Shown: in pieces, positions 34,009 to 42,640 of the stretch
Layout: each line of letters begins with the position of its first letter
Numbering within the stretch: the stretch's first letter is position 1
NCBI RefSeq assembly: GCF_001428335.1
Contig: NZ_LMSG01000012.1
Coordinates: 441,136 to 505,135, forward strand
DNA: 64,000 bases
Source of the DNA: Arthrobacter sp. Soil762
Lineage (GTDB): Bacteria > Actinomycetota > Actinomycetes > Actinomycetales > Micrococcaceae
Reading direction: 5' to 3'
Program-made: the position numbers and the translations under genes
The notes under the pieces: model-generated
The model's database searches: none
The model's input: the letters and a program-made list of their open reading frames with translations, nothing else
Told to the model about the DNA's origin: nothing

Positions 34009-34084
34009 TGTTCATGTGCCCAACATACCCAACAGTCCGCCGTCGTCGTAATGACTCTGGGGTATCAATCCAACACCGCATGTG

Positions 34085-34103
34085 TATTGGACGTGCATCA
34101 ATA
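34085..34103. promoter_or_regulatory. candidate LysR binding site
   Basis: TATTG-gacgtgcat-CAATA is an interrupted palindrome fitting the T-N11-A pattern of LysR-type regulators. It lies in the 141-base region between the LysR gene and the CoA-transferase operon; a looser CCAACAC...GTGTATTGG repeat overlaps it. Confidence 0.45.
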
Positions 34104-34149
34104 GTCTTGCGAGGGTTAGGTGACGTAGACCACACACCGGAGGAGACAG

Positions 34150-35403
34150 ATGAAACAGCCGATCACCGACCCAACGAGCCGCGAAGGTGCGGGCCGTGGC
34201 GGCTCGCGAAGCAGACGGGGAGTTGATGAGGTTTTCGGCCGCTCAGGTTCCGGTCCGCTCAGCGGGATCGTCATCGCGGATTTCAGCCGCGTGCTGGCAG
34301 GCCCCTACGCCACCATGCTCCTGGCAGACATGGGGGCAACAGTGATCAAAGTCGAGGGCCCGGACGGTGATGACACTCGCACCTACATGCCACCGGTACG
34401 CGATGGTGAAGCCACCTTCTTCCTCTCCGTAAACCGCAACAAGCACTCCATTGCCCTTGACCTGAAGGACCTCAAAGACCTTGAGGTTGCACGGGATCTG
34501 GTGAGGGCCTCGGATGTGATGATTGAAAACTTCAAGCCCGGAAATATGGAACGGCTTGGGCTGGACTATGCCACAGCGGCGGAGCTGAACCCGGAGATCA
34601 TCTACACGTCGATTACCGGCTTCGGCACTGGTGCCGGAGCCCACATCCCCGGCTACGACCTGCTGGTGCAGGCAGCCTCGGGCATGATGAGCCTCACCGG
34701 GGATCAGGACACGCAACCGTTTCGTGCTGGAGTGGCTCTCTTCGACGTCATCACGGGCCTGCACGCGGCTATCGGAATCCTGGGCGCCCTGCACCACAAG
34801 GACCAGACAGGCGAAGGCCAACTCGTGGAACTGAACCTCCTGAACTCCGCCCTTTCCGGCATGGTGAACCAGTCCGCGGCCTACGTCACAGGAGGCGTGG
34901 TGCCGACCCGGATGGGAAATGAGCACCCCAGCATGTACCCGTACGCGCCTATGCAGACGGGCGACGGCATGATCATCATCGCGACCGGCAATGACGCCCA
35001 GTTCGCGAGACTCTGTGCAGCGTTGGCAATGCCGGAAGTGGCCACGGACCCGAAGTTCACCAAGACGCTGCAGCGTAATGCCAACCGGGACGAGCTCCGC
35101 GACATGCTCCACAGCCGGCTGGCCTCCCAGTCTGCCGATCAGTGGTTCACGCAGCTCTCCGAGGCAGGGCTGCCGTGTGCCCCCATCCAGGATGTTCGCG
35201 GCGGCATCGAATTTGCCGAGCGGCTCGGCCTGGAGCCGGTGGTATTGGCGGGTACGGGATCGCGCAAGATCCCAACGGTCCGGCATCCAGTGGCCTACTC
35301 CCGGACACCCGTTGACTATGAGCTGGCGCCGCCGGAGCTGAACAACGGCTCGGAACTGGTCCGCGGCTGGCTCCAGTCTCAGAAAGCCCTGGCCCATGCC
35401 TGA
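34150..35403 (+). CDS. CaiB/BaiF family CoA-transferase
   Basis: A 417-residue class III CoA-transferase that moves CoA between acyl groups through an aspartyl intermediate; the nucleophile is the Asp of 'PGYDLLVQAASGMMSLTG'. 'IVIADFSRVLAGPYATMLLADMGATVIKVEGPDGDDTR' is the family's N-terminal signature. The first 36 residues are an unconserved extension, but AGGAG before the ATG supports the start. It opens a seven-gene operon with acyl-CoA dehydrogenase, thiolase and hydratase genes, so it probably activates a dicarboxylate such as glutarate with succinyl-CoA or acetyl-CoA, as mammalian SUGCT does. Substrate inferred. Confidence 0.9.
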   Translation: MKQPITDPTSREGAGRGGSRSRRGVDEVFGRSGSGPLSGIVIADFSRVLAGPYATMLLADMGATVIKVEGPDGDDTRTYMPPVRDGEATFFLSVNRNKHSIALDLKDLKDLEVARDLVRASDVMIENFKPGNMERLGLDYATAAELNPEIIYTSITGFGTGAGAHIPGYDLLVQAASGMMSLTGDQDTQPFRAGVALFDVITGLHAAIGILGALHHKDQTGEGQLVELNLLNSALSGMVNQSAAYVTGGVVPTRMGNEHPSMYPYAPMQTGDGMIIIATGNDAQFARLCAALAMPEVATDPKFTKTLQRNANRDELRDMLHSRLASQSADQWFTQLSEAGLPCAPIQDVRGGIEFAERLGLEPVVLAGTGSRKIPTVRHPVAYSRTPVDYELAPPELNNGSELVRGWLQSQKALAHA

Positions 35404-35836
35404 ACCGTTCCGAACGATGGTCTCCCCGCGCTGGTCTGACCAGGATCTCAACGGCCACGTTAACCATGCCGCCGTCGTCACACTCCTGGAGGAATCGAGG
35501 ATTCGCTGGCGATCGGGCCTGCCGGGGCATCCGTGGCCGGCGGGCGCTCCCACAGTGGTGGCCGCGCTCGAGCTGAACTACCGCAGACCCGTGACCCATG
35601 GCGAGGACCTCACCGTGGACCTTTGGGTTACCAGGATCGGTTCGTCTTCCTTCACCCTCAACTGCGAAGCCAGGCAAAACGGCCTGCTTGCTGTCGACGG
35701 ACGTACAGTTCTCGTTTCGGTCATCCCGCGAACCGGAGCTCCGCGGCCGCTTGAGGAACCGGAACGGCGTTGGCTTGAAAACTTCCAAACGGAAGCGCAC
35801 CACCATTCCACCCGCAATCCAATGGAGCAGATGTGA
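35396..35836 (+). CDS. hotdog-fold acyl-CoA thioesterase
   Basis: A 146-residue protein of the 4-hydroxybenzoyl-CoA thioesterase (4HBT) type. 'VSPRWSDQDLNGHVNHAAVVTLLEESRI' is the signature, with the catalytic Asp in 'RWSDQDLNGHVNH'. It hydrolyses acyl-CoA thioesters and may recover free CoA from dead-end intermediates of the pathway. Its start overlaps the CoA-transferase by eight bases and its end overlaps the next gene by four (GTGA), so it is an integral part of the operon. Confidence 0.88.
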   Translation: MPEPFRTMVSPRWSDQDLNGHVNHAAVVTLLEESRIRWRSGLPGHPWPAGAPTVVAALELNYRRPVTHGEDLTVDLWVTRIGSSSFTLNCEARQNGLLAVDGRTVLVSVIPRTGAPRPLEEPERRWLENFQTEAHHHSTRNPMEQM

Positions 35837-37032
35837 TCACACCAGACCAAGCCGACATCGGCACGGATTTCTACCTTATGGACGAGTTCCTCACCGCCGA
35901 AGAGCGCGAGCTGAGGGGCAGGGTCCGGAATTTTGTGGACAAGGATCTGCTGCCTGTCATCAATGGCTACTGGGAACGGGCTGAGTTCCCGTTCGAACTC
36001 ATTCCCAAACTGGCGGCGCTCGGAATCATCGGGTCCACCATCCAGGGCTTCGGCTGCCCGGGGCTGAGCCGGCTCGCCGCAGGTATGGTGGCCACCGAAA
36101 TTTCACGCGGTGACGGGTCAGTTAACACCTTCCTTGGCGTCCAGTCCGGTCTGGCCATGGGCACCATCAACATGCTGGGCAGCCAGGAACAGAAGGAGCG
36201 CTGGCTCCCGGAAATGGCTGCGCTGGGAAAGATCGGCGCCTTCGCGCTGACCGAACCGGACCATGGGTCAGATTCGGTGGCTCTGGAAACGAGCGCCCGG
36301 CGTGACGGCGACAGCTACATCATCTCCGGGCGCAAACGCTGGATCGGAAACGCCAGCATGGCCGACGTCGTGATTATTTTTGCCCGCGATGAGGACGACT
36401 CGAAGGTCAAGGCCTTTGTGATGGAAAGGAACGACGACGGCACGTACCCTGCGGGGTACAGCACCGAGGTGATCACCGGCAAGATCGGCAAGCGCGCCAT
36501 CCTGCAGCCGGACATCACCCTGGACAACGTCAGGGTGCCCGCGCGGAACCGGCTCACTGAATGCCACTCCTTCAAGGACGTGACCCGGGTGCTGACGTCC
36601 ACCCGCAGCGGGGCCTCCTGGGAATCGCTCGGTCACGCAATTGCGGCCTACGAAGCGGCCGTGGCGTACTCAAAATCCCGACAGCAGTTCGGCCGGCCGA
36701 TCGCCAGTTTCCAGCTCGTGCAGAACAAACTGGCCAACATGCTGGCTGAGCTCACCGCCATGCAGCTGATCTGCTTTCGGTTGGCGGTGCTGGCCGAGGA
36801 CGGCCGCATGACCGGCCCGATGGCCTCGCTGGCCAAGATGCACACGGCACAAAAGGCACGGTGGATCTGCTCGGAAGCAAGGGACATGCTGGGCGGAAAC
36901 GGCGTGCTGCTGGAAAACCACGTGGCGCGGCATATGACGGACATGGAAGTGGTCTCCACGTACGAGGGCACCGATTCCATCCAGTCCCTCCTGGTGGGCC
37001 GTGAAATCACCGGGATCTCAGCCTTCAGCTAG
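35833..37032 (+). CDS. acyl-CoA dehydrogenase, GcdH-like paralogue
   Basis: A 399-residue flavin-dependent acyl-CoA dehydrogenase of the same subgroup as the gcdH product at 31759. The FAD-binding 'GAFALTEPDHGSDSVAL' and the catalytic glutamate in 'VVSTYEGTDSIQSLLVG' are present. However, where GCDH has Arg ('DSGLRTF' in the neighbour) this protein has Asn ('DGSVNTFLGVQSGLAM'). Loss of the carboxylate-binding arginine suggests it does not decarboxylate glutaryl-CoA and uses another acyl-CoA. It starts at a GTG within a GTGA overlap. Residue comparison was made by eye. Confidence 0.88.
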   Translation: MITPDQADIGTDFYLMDEFLTAEERELRGRVRNFVDKDLLPVINGYWERAEFPFELIPKLAALGIIGSTIQGFGCPGLSRLAAGMVATEISRGDGSVNTFLGVQSGLAMGTINMLGSQEQKERWLPEMAALGKIGAFALTEPDHGSDSVALETSARRDGDSYIISGRKRWIGNASMADVVIIFARDEDDSKVKAFVMERNDDGTYPAGYSTEVITGKIGKRAILQPDITLDNVRVPARNRLTECHSFKDVTRVLTSTRSGASWESLGHAIAAYEAAVAYSKSRQQFGRPIASFQLVQNKLANMLAELTAMQLICFRLAVLAEDGRMTGPMASLAKMHTAQKARWICSEARDMLGGNGVLLENHVARHMTDMEVVSTYEGTDSIQSLLVGREITGISAFS

Positions 37033-37065
37033 GCCCCGGACCAAAACGCAAACGAAGGAAAAGCC

Positions 37066-37842
37066 ATGAGCAGATTCAAGAACAGGGTGGCGATTGTCAC
37101 CGGCGGCGCGCAGGGAATCGGCGCCGCCACCGCACTGAGGCTCGCCACCGAGGGCGCAACCGTCGTGGTCCTGGACCTCAACGCGGACGGCGCCAAGGCA
37201 ACAGCGCAACAGATTTCCGCCCACCGCGAGGTGGTGACAGCGGGCGGCCAGGCCGTTGCCGCCGTCTGCGACGTCACGGATGAACCCGCCGTTGATCGTG
37301 TTTTCGAAGAAATCCACAACGAGTTCGGCCGCCTGGACATCCTGGTGAACAATGCCGGCATCACGCGCGACAATCTCTTCTTCAAGATGAACCTCAGCGA
37401 ATGGGACGCCGTGGTCACCACGAACCTGACCAGCGCCTACCTCTGCTCCCGGGCCGCGCAGCGTTACATGGTGCCGGCAAAATACGGCAAGATCGTCTGC
37501 CTGAGCAGCCGCAGCGCACTGGGAAACCGCGGACAGGCCAACTATGCCGCGGCCAAGGCCGGCATCCAGGGACTGACGTCCACGCTTGCCATTGAGCTGG
37601 GCCCGTTCAGCATCAATGTCAACGCGGTGGCCCCCGGCTACATTGCCACGTCCATGACCGCGGCAACGGCGGAGCGCCTGGGGAGCAGCCCTGCCCAGCA
37701 CCAGGAAGAGGTGGCCGCCCGGACTCCCCTGGGACGCGTCGGCCAGCCCGAGGAGATAGCGTCCGCCGTCGCCTTCTTTGCCAGCGACGACTCCTCCTAC
37801 GTTTCGGGGCAGACCCTCTATATCAATGGCGGTGCCCGCTGA
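37066..37842 (+). CDS. FabG/PhaB-like short-chain 3-oxoacyl reductase
   Basis: A 258-residue SDR-family enzyme. 'VTGGAQGIGAATALRL' binds NAD(P), 'NNAGITRDNLFFKM' is highly typical of FabG/PhaB, and the catalytic residues lie in 'CLSSRSALGNRGQANYAAAKAG'. In this operon the likely role is oxidation of a 3-hydroxyacyl-CoA (for example 3-hydroxybutyryl-CoA) to the 3-oxoacyl-CoA used by the thiolase that follows. AAGGAAAAG lies before the ATG, and the stop overlaps the thiolase ATG by one base (TGATG). Confidence 0.9.
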   Translation: MSRFKNRVAIVTGGAQGIGAATALRLATEGATVVVLDLNADGAKATAQQISAHREVVTAGGQAVAAVCDVTDEPAVDRVFEEIHNEFGRLDILVNNAGITRDNLFFKMNLSEWDAVVTTNLTSAYLCSRAAQRYMVPAKYGKIVCLSSRSALGNRGQANYAAAKAGIQGLTSTLAIELGPFSINVNAVAPGYIATSMTAATAERLGSSPAQHQEEVAARTPLGRVGQPEEIASAVAFFASDDSSYVSGQTLYINGGAR

Positions 37843-39041
37843 TGACGGAAGCCTTTCTCGTCGGCGGCGCCCGCACGCCTGTCGGCCGCTACGGAGGCGC
37901 CCTCGCCGCAGTCCGGCCGGACGATCTGGCCGCCCTGGTGCTTCGGTCGGCCGTCGCCAGGGCTGGATTGGATGCGTCGTGCGTCGATGAAGTCATCCTC
38001 GGCTGTGTGAACCAGGCGGGAGAGGACAACAGGAACGTCGCCCGGATGGCCGTGCTGCTGGCCGGATTCCCGGACACCGTCCCCGCTGTGACCGTCAATC
38101 GTCTCTGCGCCTCCGGACTGACCGCCATCAGCATGGCCGCCCAGTCTGTGCGCAACGGTGACGCAGACATCGTGGTGGCGGGCGGTGTGGAATCCATGAC
38201 CCGGGCACCCTGGGTGCTGGCCAAACCAGAGAAGCCCTTCGCCAAACCCGGTGAACTCGCGGATACCTCCATCGGTGCACGGTTCGTCAATCCGCGGATG
38301 AAGGAGCGGCCCAACGCCACCATGACGATGCCGGAAACAGCTGAGGAAGTGGCGGCACGGGAGCGCATCTCCCGGGCGGACGCGGACGCCTTTGCGTTGC
38401 GCTCGCATGACCGGGCGCTCGCCGCCATCGACGCCGGCCGGTTCCGGGACGAGATTGTGCCTGTACCCGTTTCTGGCCACCGGAGTGGGCCGTCGCTGGT
38501 TGATACGGATGAGGGGCCGCGGCGCGGTTCCGGTTTGGACGCGCTCTCCGCGCTGCGGCCGATTGTGAAGCCTGGCGGCATTGTGACGGCCGGGAATTCG
38601 AGTTCCCTCAACGATGGCGCGTCGGCCATTGTGGTGGCCAGTGGCGAGGCTGTTGCGCGCTGGGGGCTGACGCCGCGGGCAAGGATAGTCACCAGCCAGG
38701 TGGCTGGCGTTGCCCCGGAAGTGATGGGCATCGGGCCGGTACCGGCAACGCAGAAAGCACTGGCGAAGGCGGGCTGGACGCTTGACGGTATTGGCGCCGT
38801 CGAACTCAATGAGGCTTTCGCCTCCCAGTCATTGGCCTGCATACGTCTGCTGGGACTTGATGAAGGAACTGTAAATAACGACGGCGGCGCGATCGCTTTG
38901 GGGCACGCGCTGGGTTCCTCGGGATCACGGATCGTGGTCACGCTGCTGGGCCGGATGGAACGCGAAGGCTCGTCCCGGGGCCTGGCCACGATGTGCGTGG
39001 GCCTTGGCCAGGGCGTGGCCATGCTGCTGGAAAGGGTATGA
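37842..39041 (+). CDS. acetyl-CoA acetyltransferase (thiolase)
   Basis: A 399-residue thiolase. The nucleophile is Cys89 in 'NRLCASGLTAI'; the second half carries 'NEAFASQSLAC', the catalytic His in 'GGAIALGHALGSSGSR' and the acid/base Cys in 'MCVGLGQGVAM'. It cleaves a 3-oxoacyl-CoA such as acetoacetyl-CoA or 3-oxoadipyl-CoA into acetyl-CoA and a shortened acyl-CoA. Full length, with no missing residues. Its placement after the reductase gives the terminal step of the pathway. PcaF-type 3-oxoadipyl-CoA thiolase is an alternative reading. Confidence 0.93.
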   Translation: MTEAFLVGGARTPVGRYGGALAAVRPDDLAALVLRSAVARAGLDASCVDEVILGCVNQAGEDNRNVARMAVLLAGFPDTVPAVTVNRLCASGLTAISMAAQSVRNGDADIVVAGGVESMTRAPWVLAKPEKPFAKPGELADTSIGARFVNPRMKERPNATMTMPETAEEVAARERISRADADAFALRSHDRALAAIDAGRFRDEIVPVPVSGHRSGPSLVDTDEGPRRGSGLDALSALRPIVKPGGIVTAGNSSSLNDGASAIVVASGEAVARWGLTPRARIVTSQVAGVAPEVMGIGPVPATQKALAKAGWTLDGIGAVELNEAFASQSLACIRLLGLDEGTVNNDGGAIALGHALGSSGSRIVVTLLGRMEREGSSRGLATMCVGLGQGVAMLLERV

Positions 39042-39042
39042 G

Positions 39043-39495
39043 ATGAGGATTTTCGAGAACGCCGCGGAGCTTGAGGATGCGGCGGGCCAGGAGCTCGGCG
39101 TGAGCGGCTGGCACCAGCTGCAACAGGAACAGATCCAGGCGTTTGCGGACGCCACGCTGGACCATCAGTGGATACACGTTGATGCGGAGCGCGCAGCCAG
39201 CGGACCCTTCGGCGCCACGGTGGCACACGGGTACCTGAGCCTGTCGATGCTTCCGTATCTCGCGGCCCAGGTGTACAGAGTCCAGGGCGCGGCGATGGTG
39301 ATCAACTACGGGCTGAACAAAGTCAGGTTCCCGGCTCCGGCCACGGTCAATTCGCGTATCCGGGACCGGCTCACGTTGAATTCCGTGACCGCCACCGAGC
39401 ATGGGCGGCAGCTGGTCTTCCTGCATGAGATCGACCTTGAAGGCTCGGCCAAACCTGCCTGCATCGCGGAGACCGTTGCCCTGCTGAGGAGCTGA
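39043..39495 (+). CDS. MaoC-family enoyl-CoA hydratase
   Basis: A 150-residue hotdog-fold MaoC/NodN-like hydratase. The hydratase-2 catalytic Asp/His pair lies in 'DATLDHQWIHVDAERAA', followed by 'FGATVAHGYLSLSMLPYL'. It should add water to a 2-enoyl-CoA such as crotonyl-CoA, producing the 3-hydroxyacyl-CoA used by the FabG-like reductase upstream. The ATG at 39043 is chosen because AAAGGG precedes it and the thiolase stop lies right before; a start at 39004 would lie inside the thiolase gene. Confidence 0.88.
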   Translation: MRIFENAAELEDAAGQELGVSGWHQLQQEQIQAFADATLDHQWIHVDAERAASGPFGATVAHGYLSLSMLPYLAAQVYRVQGAAMVINYGLNKVRFPAPATVNSRIRDRLTLNSVTATEHGRQLVFLHEIDLEGSAKPACIAETVALLRS

Positions 39496-39619
39496 CCCGC
39501 CAGCAGGACCGCAAGACATTTACTGCCCGCTAGGTGGATTTTCCCCTCGCCCGGGCCACATCCGAACAATGACGTTACGGCAGAGCCTGTTAACTGGCTC
39601 GTCGCTAAGGAGAACCTTC

Positions 39620-40996
39620 GTGGCTACAGAAAACCTGCAGTTAGAAAATGCGGCCTCACCACCGCAGACCACCGTCCAAGAACCGAACGTGCCTCCGGCT
39701 GAACTTCGCCGCACCTCCATCTCCTCGTGGCTTGGCTCGGCACTGGAGTACATGGACTTCACGCTCTACACGCTGGCGGCTGCCTTGGTTTTCGGGCCGC
39801 TGTTCTTTCCGAACGCGGACCCGGCCATGGCGCTACTGGCCAGTTTTGCAGCCTACGGTTCAGGATTCCTGGTCAGGCCCCTGGGCGGCATTTACTTCGG
39901 CTATCTGGGTGACAGGTACGGCCGGAAGTTCGTCCTGATCATCACGCTGGCCATGATGGGGGTGGCCACCCTGGGCATGGGCCTGTTGCCAACGTACGCC
40001 CAGATCGGCGTCGGGGCGCCGATCATGCTGGTGTTGCTGCGCTTGATCCAAGGGTTCGGTGCGGGCGCGGAGCTCTCCGGCGCGTCGCTGCTGTTGGTGG
40101 AGTCCGCACCCAACGGACGCCGCGGCTTTTACGGTGCTGTGGTGGCCATGGGGACCGCCACCGGTGTCCTGCTGGCCAGCTCCATGTGGCTGTTACTTTC
40201 ACAACTGCCCAAAGACCAGTTCCTGAGCTGGGGCTGGCGCATTCCGTTCCTGCTGAGCATCGTCACTACCCTGATGGCTCTGTACCTGCGGCGCTCCATC
40301 AGTGAATCCCCGGTCTTCGAGAAAATCAAGGAACGCAGGGCGGCGCTGCGTGCGGAAGAAAATCAGCAGGGCGTGTGGCGGGATGTGGCCGATGCCCGTA
40401 AACCGTTTCTCGTGTCTTTGGGCATCAAGCTGGGTGAGAACGGCTCGGTGTACCTGGTGAAGGGCTTCCTGATCGGCTGGACCGTGTCTGTGGTCAAGAT
40501 GGACGCCAACGTCGTCACCACGGGCGTCATGCTCGGTTCGATAATGGGCATCGCCACGGTCCTGCTGACAGGCAAGCTCACGGACAGGTTCGGCCGCAGA
40601 AAAGTATGGCTATGGCTTTCAGCGTTCCAGTTTGCGTTCACTATTCCGGCCATGCTCCTCATTGAAACCCGGAACCCCGTACTGGTGGCGCTGGTGTTCG
40701 TGATCTACATTGGCGGCCCCATTCCCAATATGTACGGCGTTGAGTCCACCTGGCTGGTGGAAATGTTCGGTTCCAAGCGCAGGTTCTCCTTCATGACCAC
40801 AGTCAAGGAAGTGGGATCAGTGCTCTCCGGCGGGCTTGGCCCCATCATTGCCGCCGCTGTGGTGGCCGCCACCGGCCCCGGCTGGCTTCCGGTTGCCGCC
40901 ATACTCATGAGCTACGCCGCCATCGGCTGGATTTCCGGGTACTTTGCACCCGAAACCAGAGGGCGGGACCTCAACTCGGAAGCGGACGCCTGCTGA
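39620..40996 (+). CDS. MHS-family MFS dicarboxylate/organic-acid permease
   Basis: A 458-residue metabolite:proton symporter of the MHS branch. 'SWLGSALEYMDFTLYTLAAAL' precedes helix 1, 'YLGDRYGRKFVLIITLAMMG' follows helix 2 and 'LLRLIQGFGAGAELSGASLLLVE' is helix 4. The GTG at 39620 has AAGGAGA eight bases upstream; codons before it are unconserved. As last gene of the operon it probably imports the acid that the CoA-transferase activates. The 124 bases before it hold no other gene. A terminator follows. Confidence 0.9.
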   Translation: MATENLQLENAASPPQTTVQEPNVPPAELRRTSISSWLGSALEYMDFTLYTLAAALVFGPLFFPNADPAMALLASFAAYGSGFLVRPLGGIYFGYLGDRYGRKFVLIITLAMMGVATLGMGLLPTYAQIGVGAPIMLVLLRLIQGFGAGAELSGASLLLVESAPNGRRGFYGAVVAMGTATGVLLASSMWLLLSQLPKDQFLSWGWRIPFLLSIVTTLMALYLRRSISESPVFEKIKERRAALRAEENQQGVWRDVADARKPFLVSLGIKLGENGSVYLVKGFLIGWTVSVVKMDANVVTTGVMLGSIMGIATVLLTGKLTDRFGRRKVWLWLSAFQFAFTIPAMLLIETRNPVLVALVFVIYIGGPIPNMYGVESTWLVEMFGSKRRFSFMTTVKEVGSVLSGGLGPIIAAAVVAATGPGWLPVAAILMSYAAIGWISGYFAPETRGRDLNSEADAC

Positions 40997-41015
40997 CGCC
41001 GTCGACGGTTAAACG

Positions 41016-41058
41016 AAGCAGCGCGTGGCCGGTGTGGCCCCGCGCTGCTTGCTTGTTC
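41016..41058. terminator. terminator between the acyl-CoA operon and fprA copy 2
   Basis: AAGCAGCGCG and its complement (41016-41025 and 41041-41050) form a stem over a GC-rich loop, followed by GCTTGTTC. It lies between convergent genes. Confidence 0.65.
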
Positions 41059-41063
41059 AGAAA

Positions 41064-42530
41064 CTAGACGTTCGCGGCGACGCCGTCGCGGGAGATGGCC
41101 ACCATGTCCTCGCGCGGCACCACCTTGATGCGCTCACGCTTGACCTCAACACCGTGCGATCCGCCGGCCTCCGTGGCCGCGGCACCAAGGGCGAGCTCGT
41201 GCGCGTCCAGGGCCAGCCAGCCTTCCCAGCTGGTGAACTTCACGCCGCGGGCGTCGAGGAGGTCGACGACGGCATCCGCCTCGGGAACTGCGGCGACCGG
41301 AAGGTTTTCGCGGTCTTCCAGCAGGTACGTCACGGTCTCGAGGGCGTCGCCCTTGGTGTGGCCGATGAGGCCGACCGGTCCGCGCTTGATCCAGCCGGTG
41401 GCGTAGATGCCCGGCACGTGGGTGCCGGCGGCGTCCAGGACGCGGCCGCCGTCGTTCGGTACTACGCCCTTCTTGTGGTCGAACTCGATCTCCGGCAGCG
41501 CCGAGCCGAAGTAGCCGATCGAGCGGTAGACCGCCTGGACCGGGTAGTCCACGAATTCGCCGGTGCCGCGGGCGTTACCCGTACCGTCCAGCTCGGTGCG
41601 CTCGAACTTCATGCCGGCAACCTTGCCCGGCGTTGCGGCGTCGTCGTAAATTTCCACCGGGCTGTGCAGGAAGTGCAGGTGCAGGCGGCGGGAGGCGGTC
41701 AGCTCGGAGAGGTCCTCGGGCTGCTCGGCGATCCAGTTGGTGAGCGTGCCCACCATGGTCTTGACCTGGTTGTTGCTCTGGATCAGCCGGTCCGATTCCT
41801 CATCGAACTCGAAGTCCTCGGCGTAGAGGATGATGTCCACGTCCTTGGAGTGGGACAGCTCGCGGAGCTCCAGCGGGGTGAACTTCACCTGGGCCGGGCC
41901 GCGGCGGCCAAAGACGTGCACGTCCGTGACCGGGGAGTTCTTCAGGCCGGCGTAGACGTTGTCCGGGATTTCGGAAACCAGCAGGTCGTCGGCGTGCTTG
42001 GAGAGCATACGGGCCACGTCCAGCGCCACGTTGCCGTTGCCGATCACGGCGATTTCCGTGGCGTCCAGCGGCCATTCACGGGAGACGTCCGGGTGGCCGT
42101 CGTACCAGGAGACGAAGTCGGCGCCGCCGTAGGAGCCGTCCAGCTCGACGCCCGGGATGTTCAGGTCCGCGTCCTTGATGGCGCCGGTCGCGAAGATAAC
42201 GGCGTCGTAGTGGGTGCGGAGGTCCTCGATGGAGATGTCCGTGCCGTAGTCCACGTTGCCGAAGAAGCGGATGTCGCCGCGGTCCAGGACCTTGTGCAGG
42301 GCGTTGACGATGCCCTTAATGCGCGGGTGGTCCGGGGCCACGCCGTAGCGGATCAGGCCGTAGGGTGCCGGGTAGCGGTCGAAGAGGTCGATGCTCACGG
42401 TCAGCTCGCCGCTCTTGACGGCTTCGCTCTTGGTGAGGATGTCCGCGGCGTAGACGCCGGCCGGGCCGGAGCCCACAACGGCAACGCGCAGCGGACGCTC
42501 GGCAGATCCTACGGAGGTGCTTGATGACAC
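41064..42530 (-). CDS. fprA: FAD-dependent ferredoxin/NADP+ reductase, FprA type (copy 2)
   Basis: A 488-residue paralogue of the flavoprotein at 18122, alike over its entire length. The same motifs are seen: 'VAVVGSGPAGVYAADIL' for FAD, 'IAVIGNGNVALDVARML' and 'VFGRRGPAQVKFTPLELREL' for NADPH, and 'GIYATGWIKRGPVGLIGHTKGDA'. The GTG at 42530 has AGGAA upstream. Adjacent to siroheme synthase and near the sulfite reductase operon, this copy probably supplies ferredoxin electrons for sulfite reduction; copy 1 has no sulfur neighbours. The two differ mostly in loops and in the C-terminal 40 residues. Confidence 0.93.
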   Translation of the reverse strand: MSSSTSVGSAERPLRVAVVGSGPAGVYAADILTKSEAVKSGELTVSIDLFDRYPAPYGLIRYGVAPDHPRIKGIVNALHKVLDRGDIRFFGNVDYGTDISIEDLRTHYDAVIFATGAIKDADLNIPGVELDGSYGGADFVSWYDGHPDVSREWPLDATEIAVIGNGNVALDVARMLSKHADDLLVSEIPDNVYAGLKNSPVTDVHVFGRRGPAQVKFTPLELRELSHSKDVDIILYAEDFEFDEESDRLIQSNNQVKTMVGTLTNWIAEQPEDLSELTASRRLHLHFLHSPVEIYDDAATPGKVAGMKFERTELDGTGNARGTGEFVDYPVQAVYRSIGYFGSALPEIEFDHKKGVVPNDGGRVLDAAGTHVPGIYATGWIKRGPVGLIGHTKGDALETVTYLLEDRENLPVAAVPEADAVVDLLDARGVKFTSWEGWLALDAHELALGAAATEAGGSHGVEVKRERIKVVPREDMVAISRDGVAANV

Positions 42531-42552
42531 GGCTGTGTTCCTTTATCTTCTG

Positions 42553-42614
42553 CATCGGTTGCTCCGTAGGTGCCCTTTTGAGGCTTCATAAGGGCAGTTG
42601 CGGAGCAATCGATG
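42553..42614. repeat. long inverted repeat between cysG and fprA copy 2
   Basis: Arms of 16 bases (42553-42568 and 42599-42614) pair at 14 positions, around CGRTTGCTCCGYA; inside them CCCTTTTGA and TAAGGG can pair further. It lies upstream of fprA and downstream of cysG on the minus strand. It could terminate cysG or act as a leader structure for fprA. Confidence 0.6.
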
Positions 42615-42640
42615 GGTTTCAGGGGGCTAAACGTGGGTGG

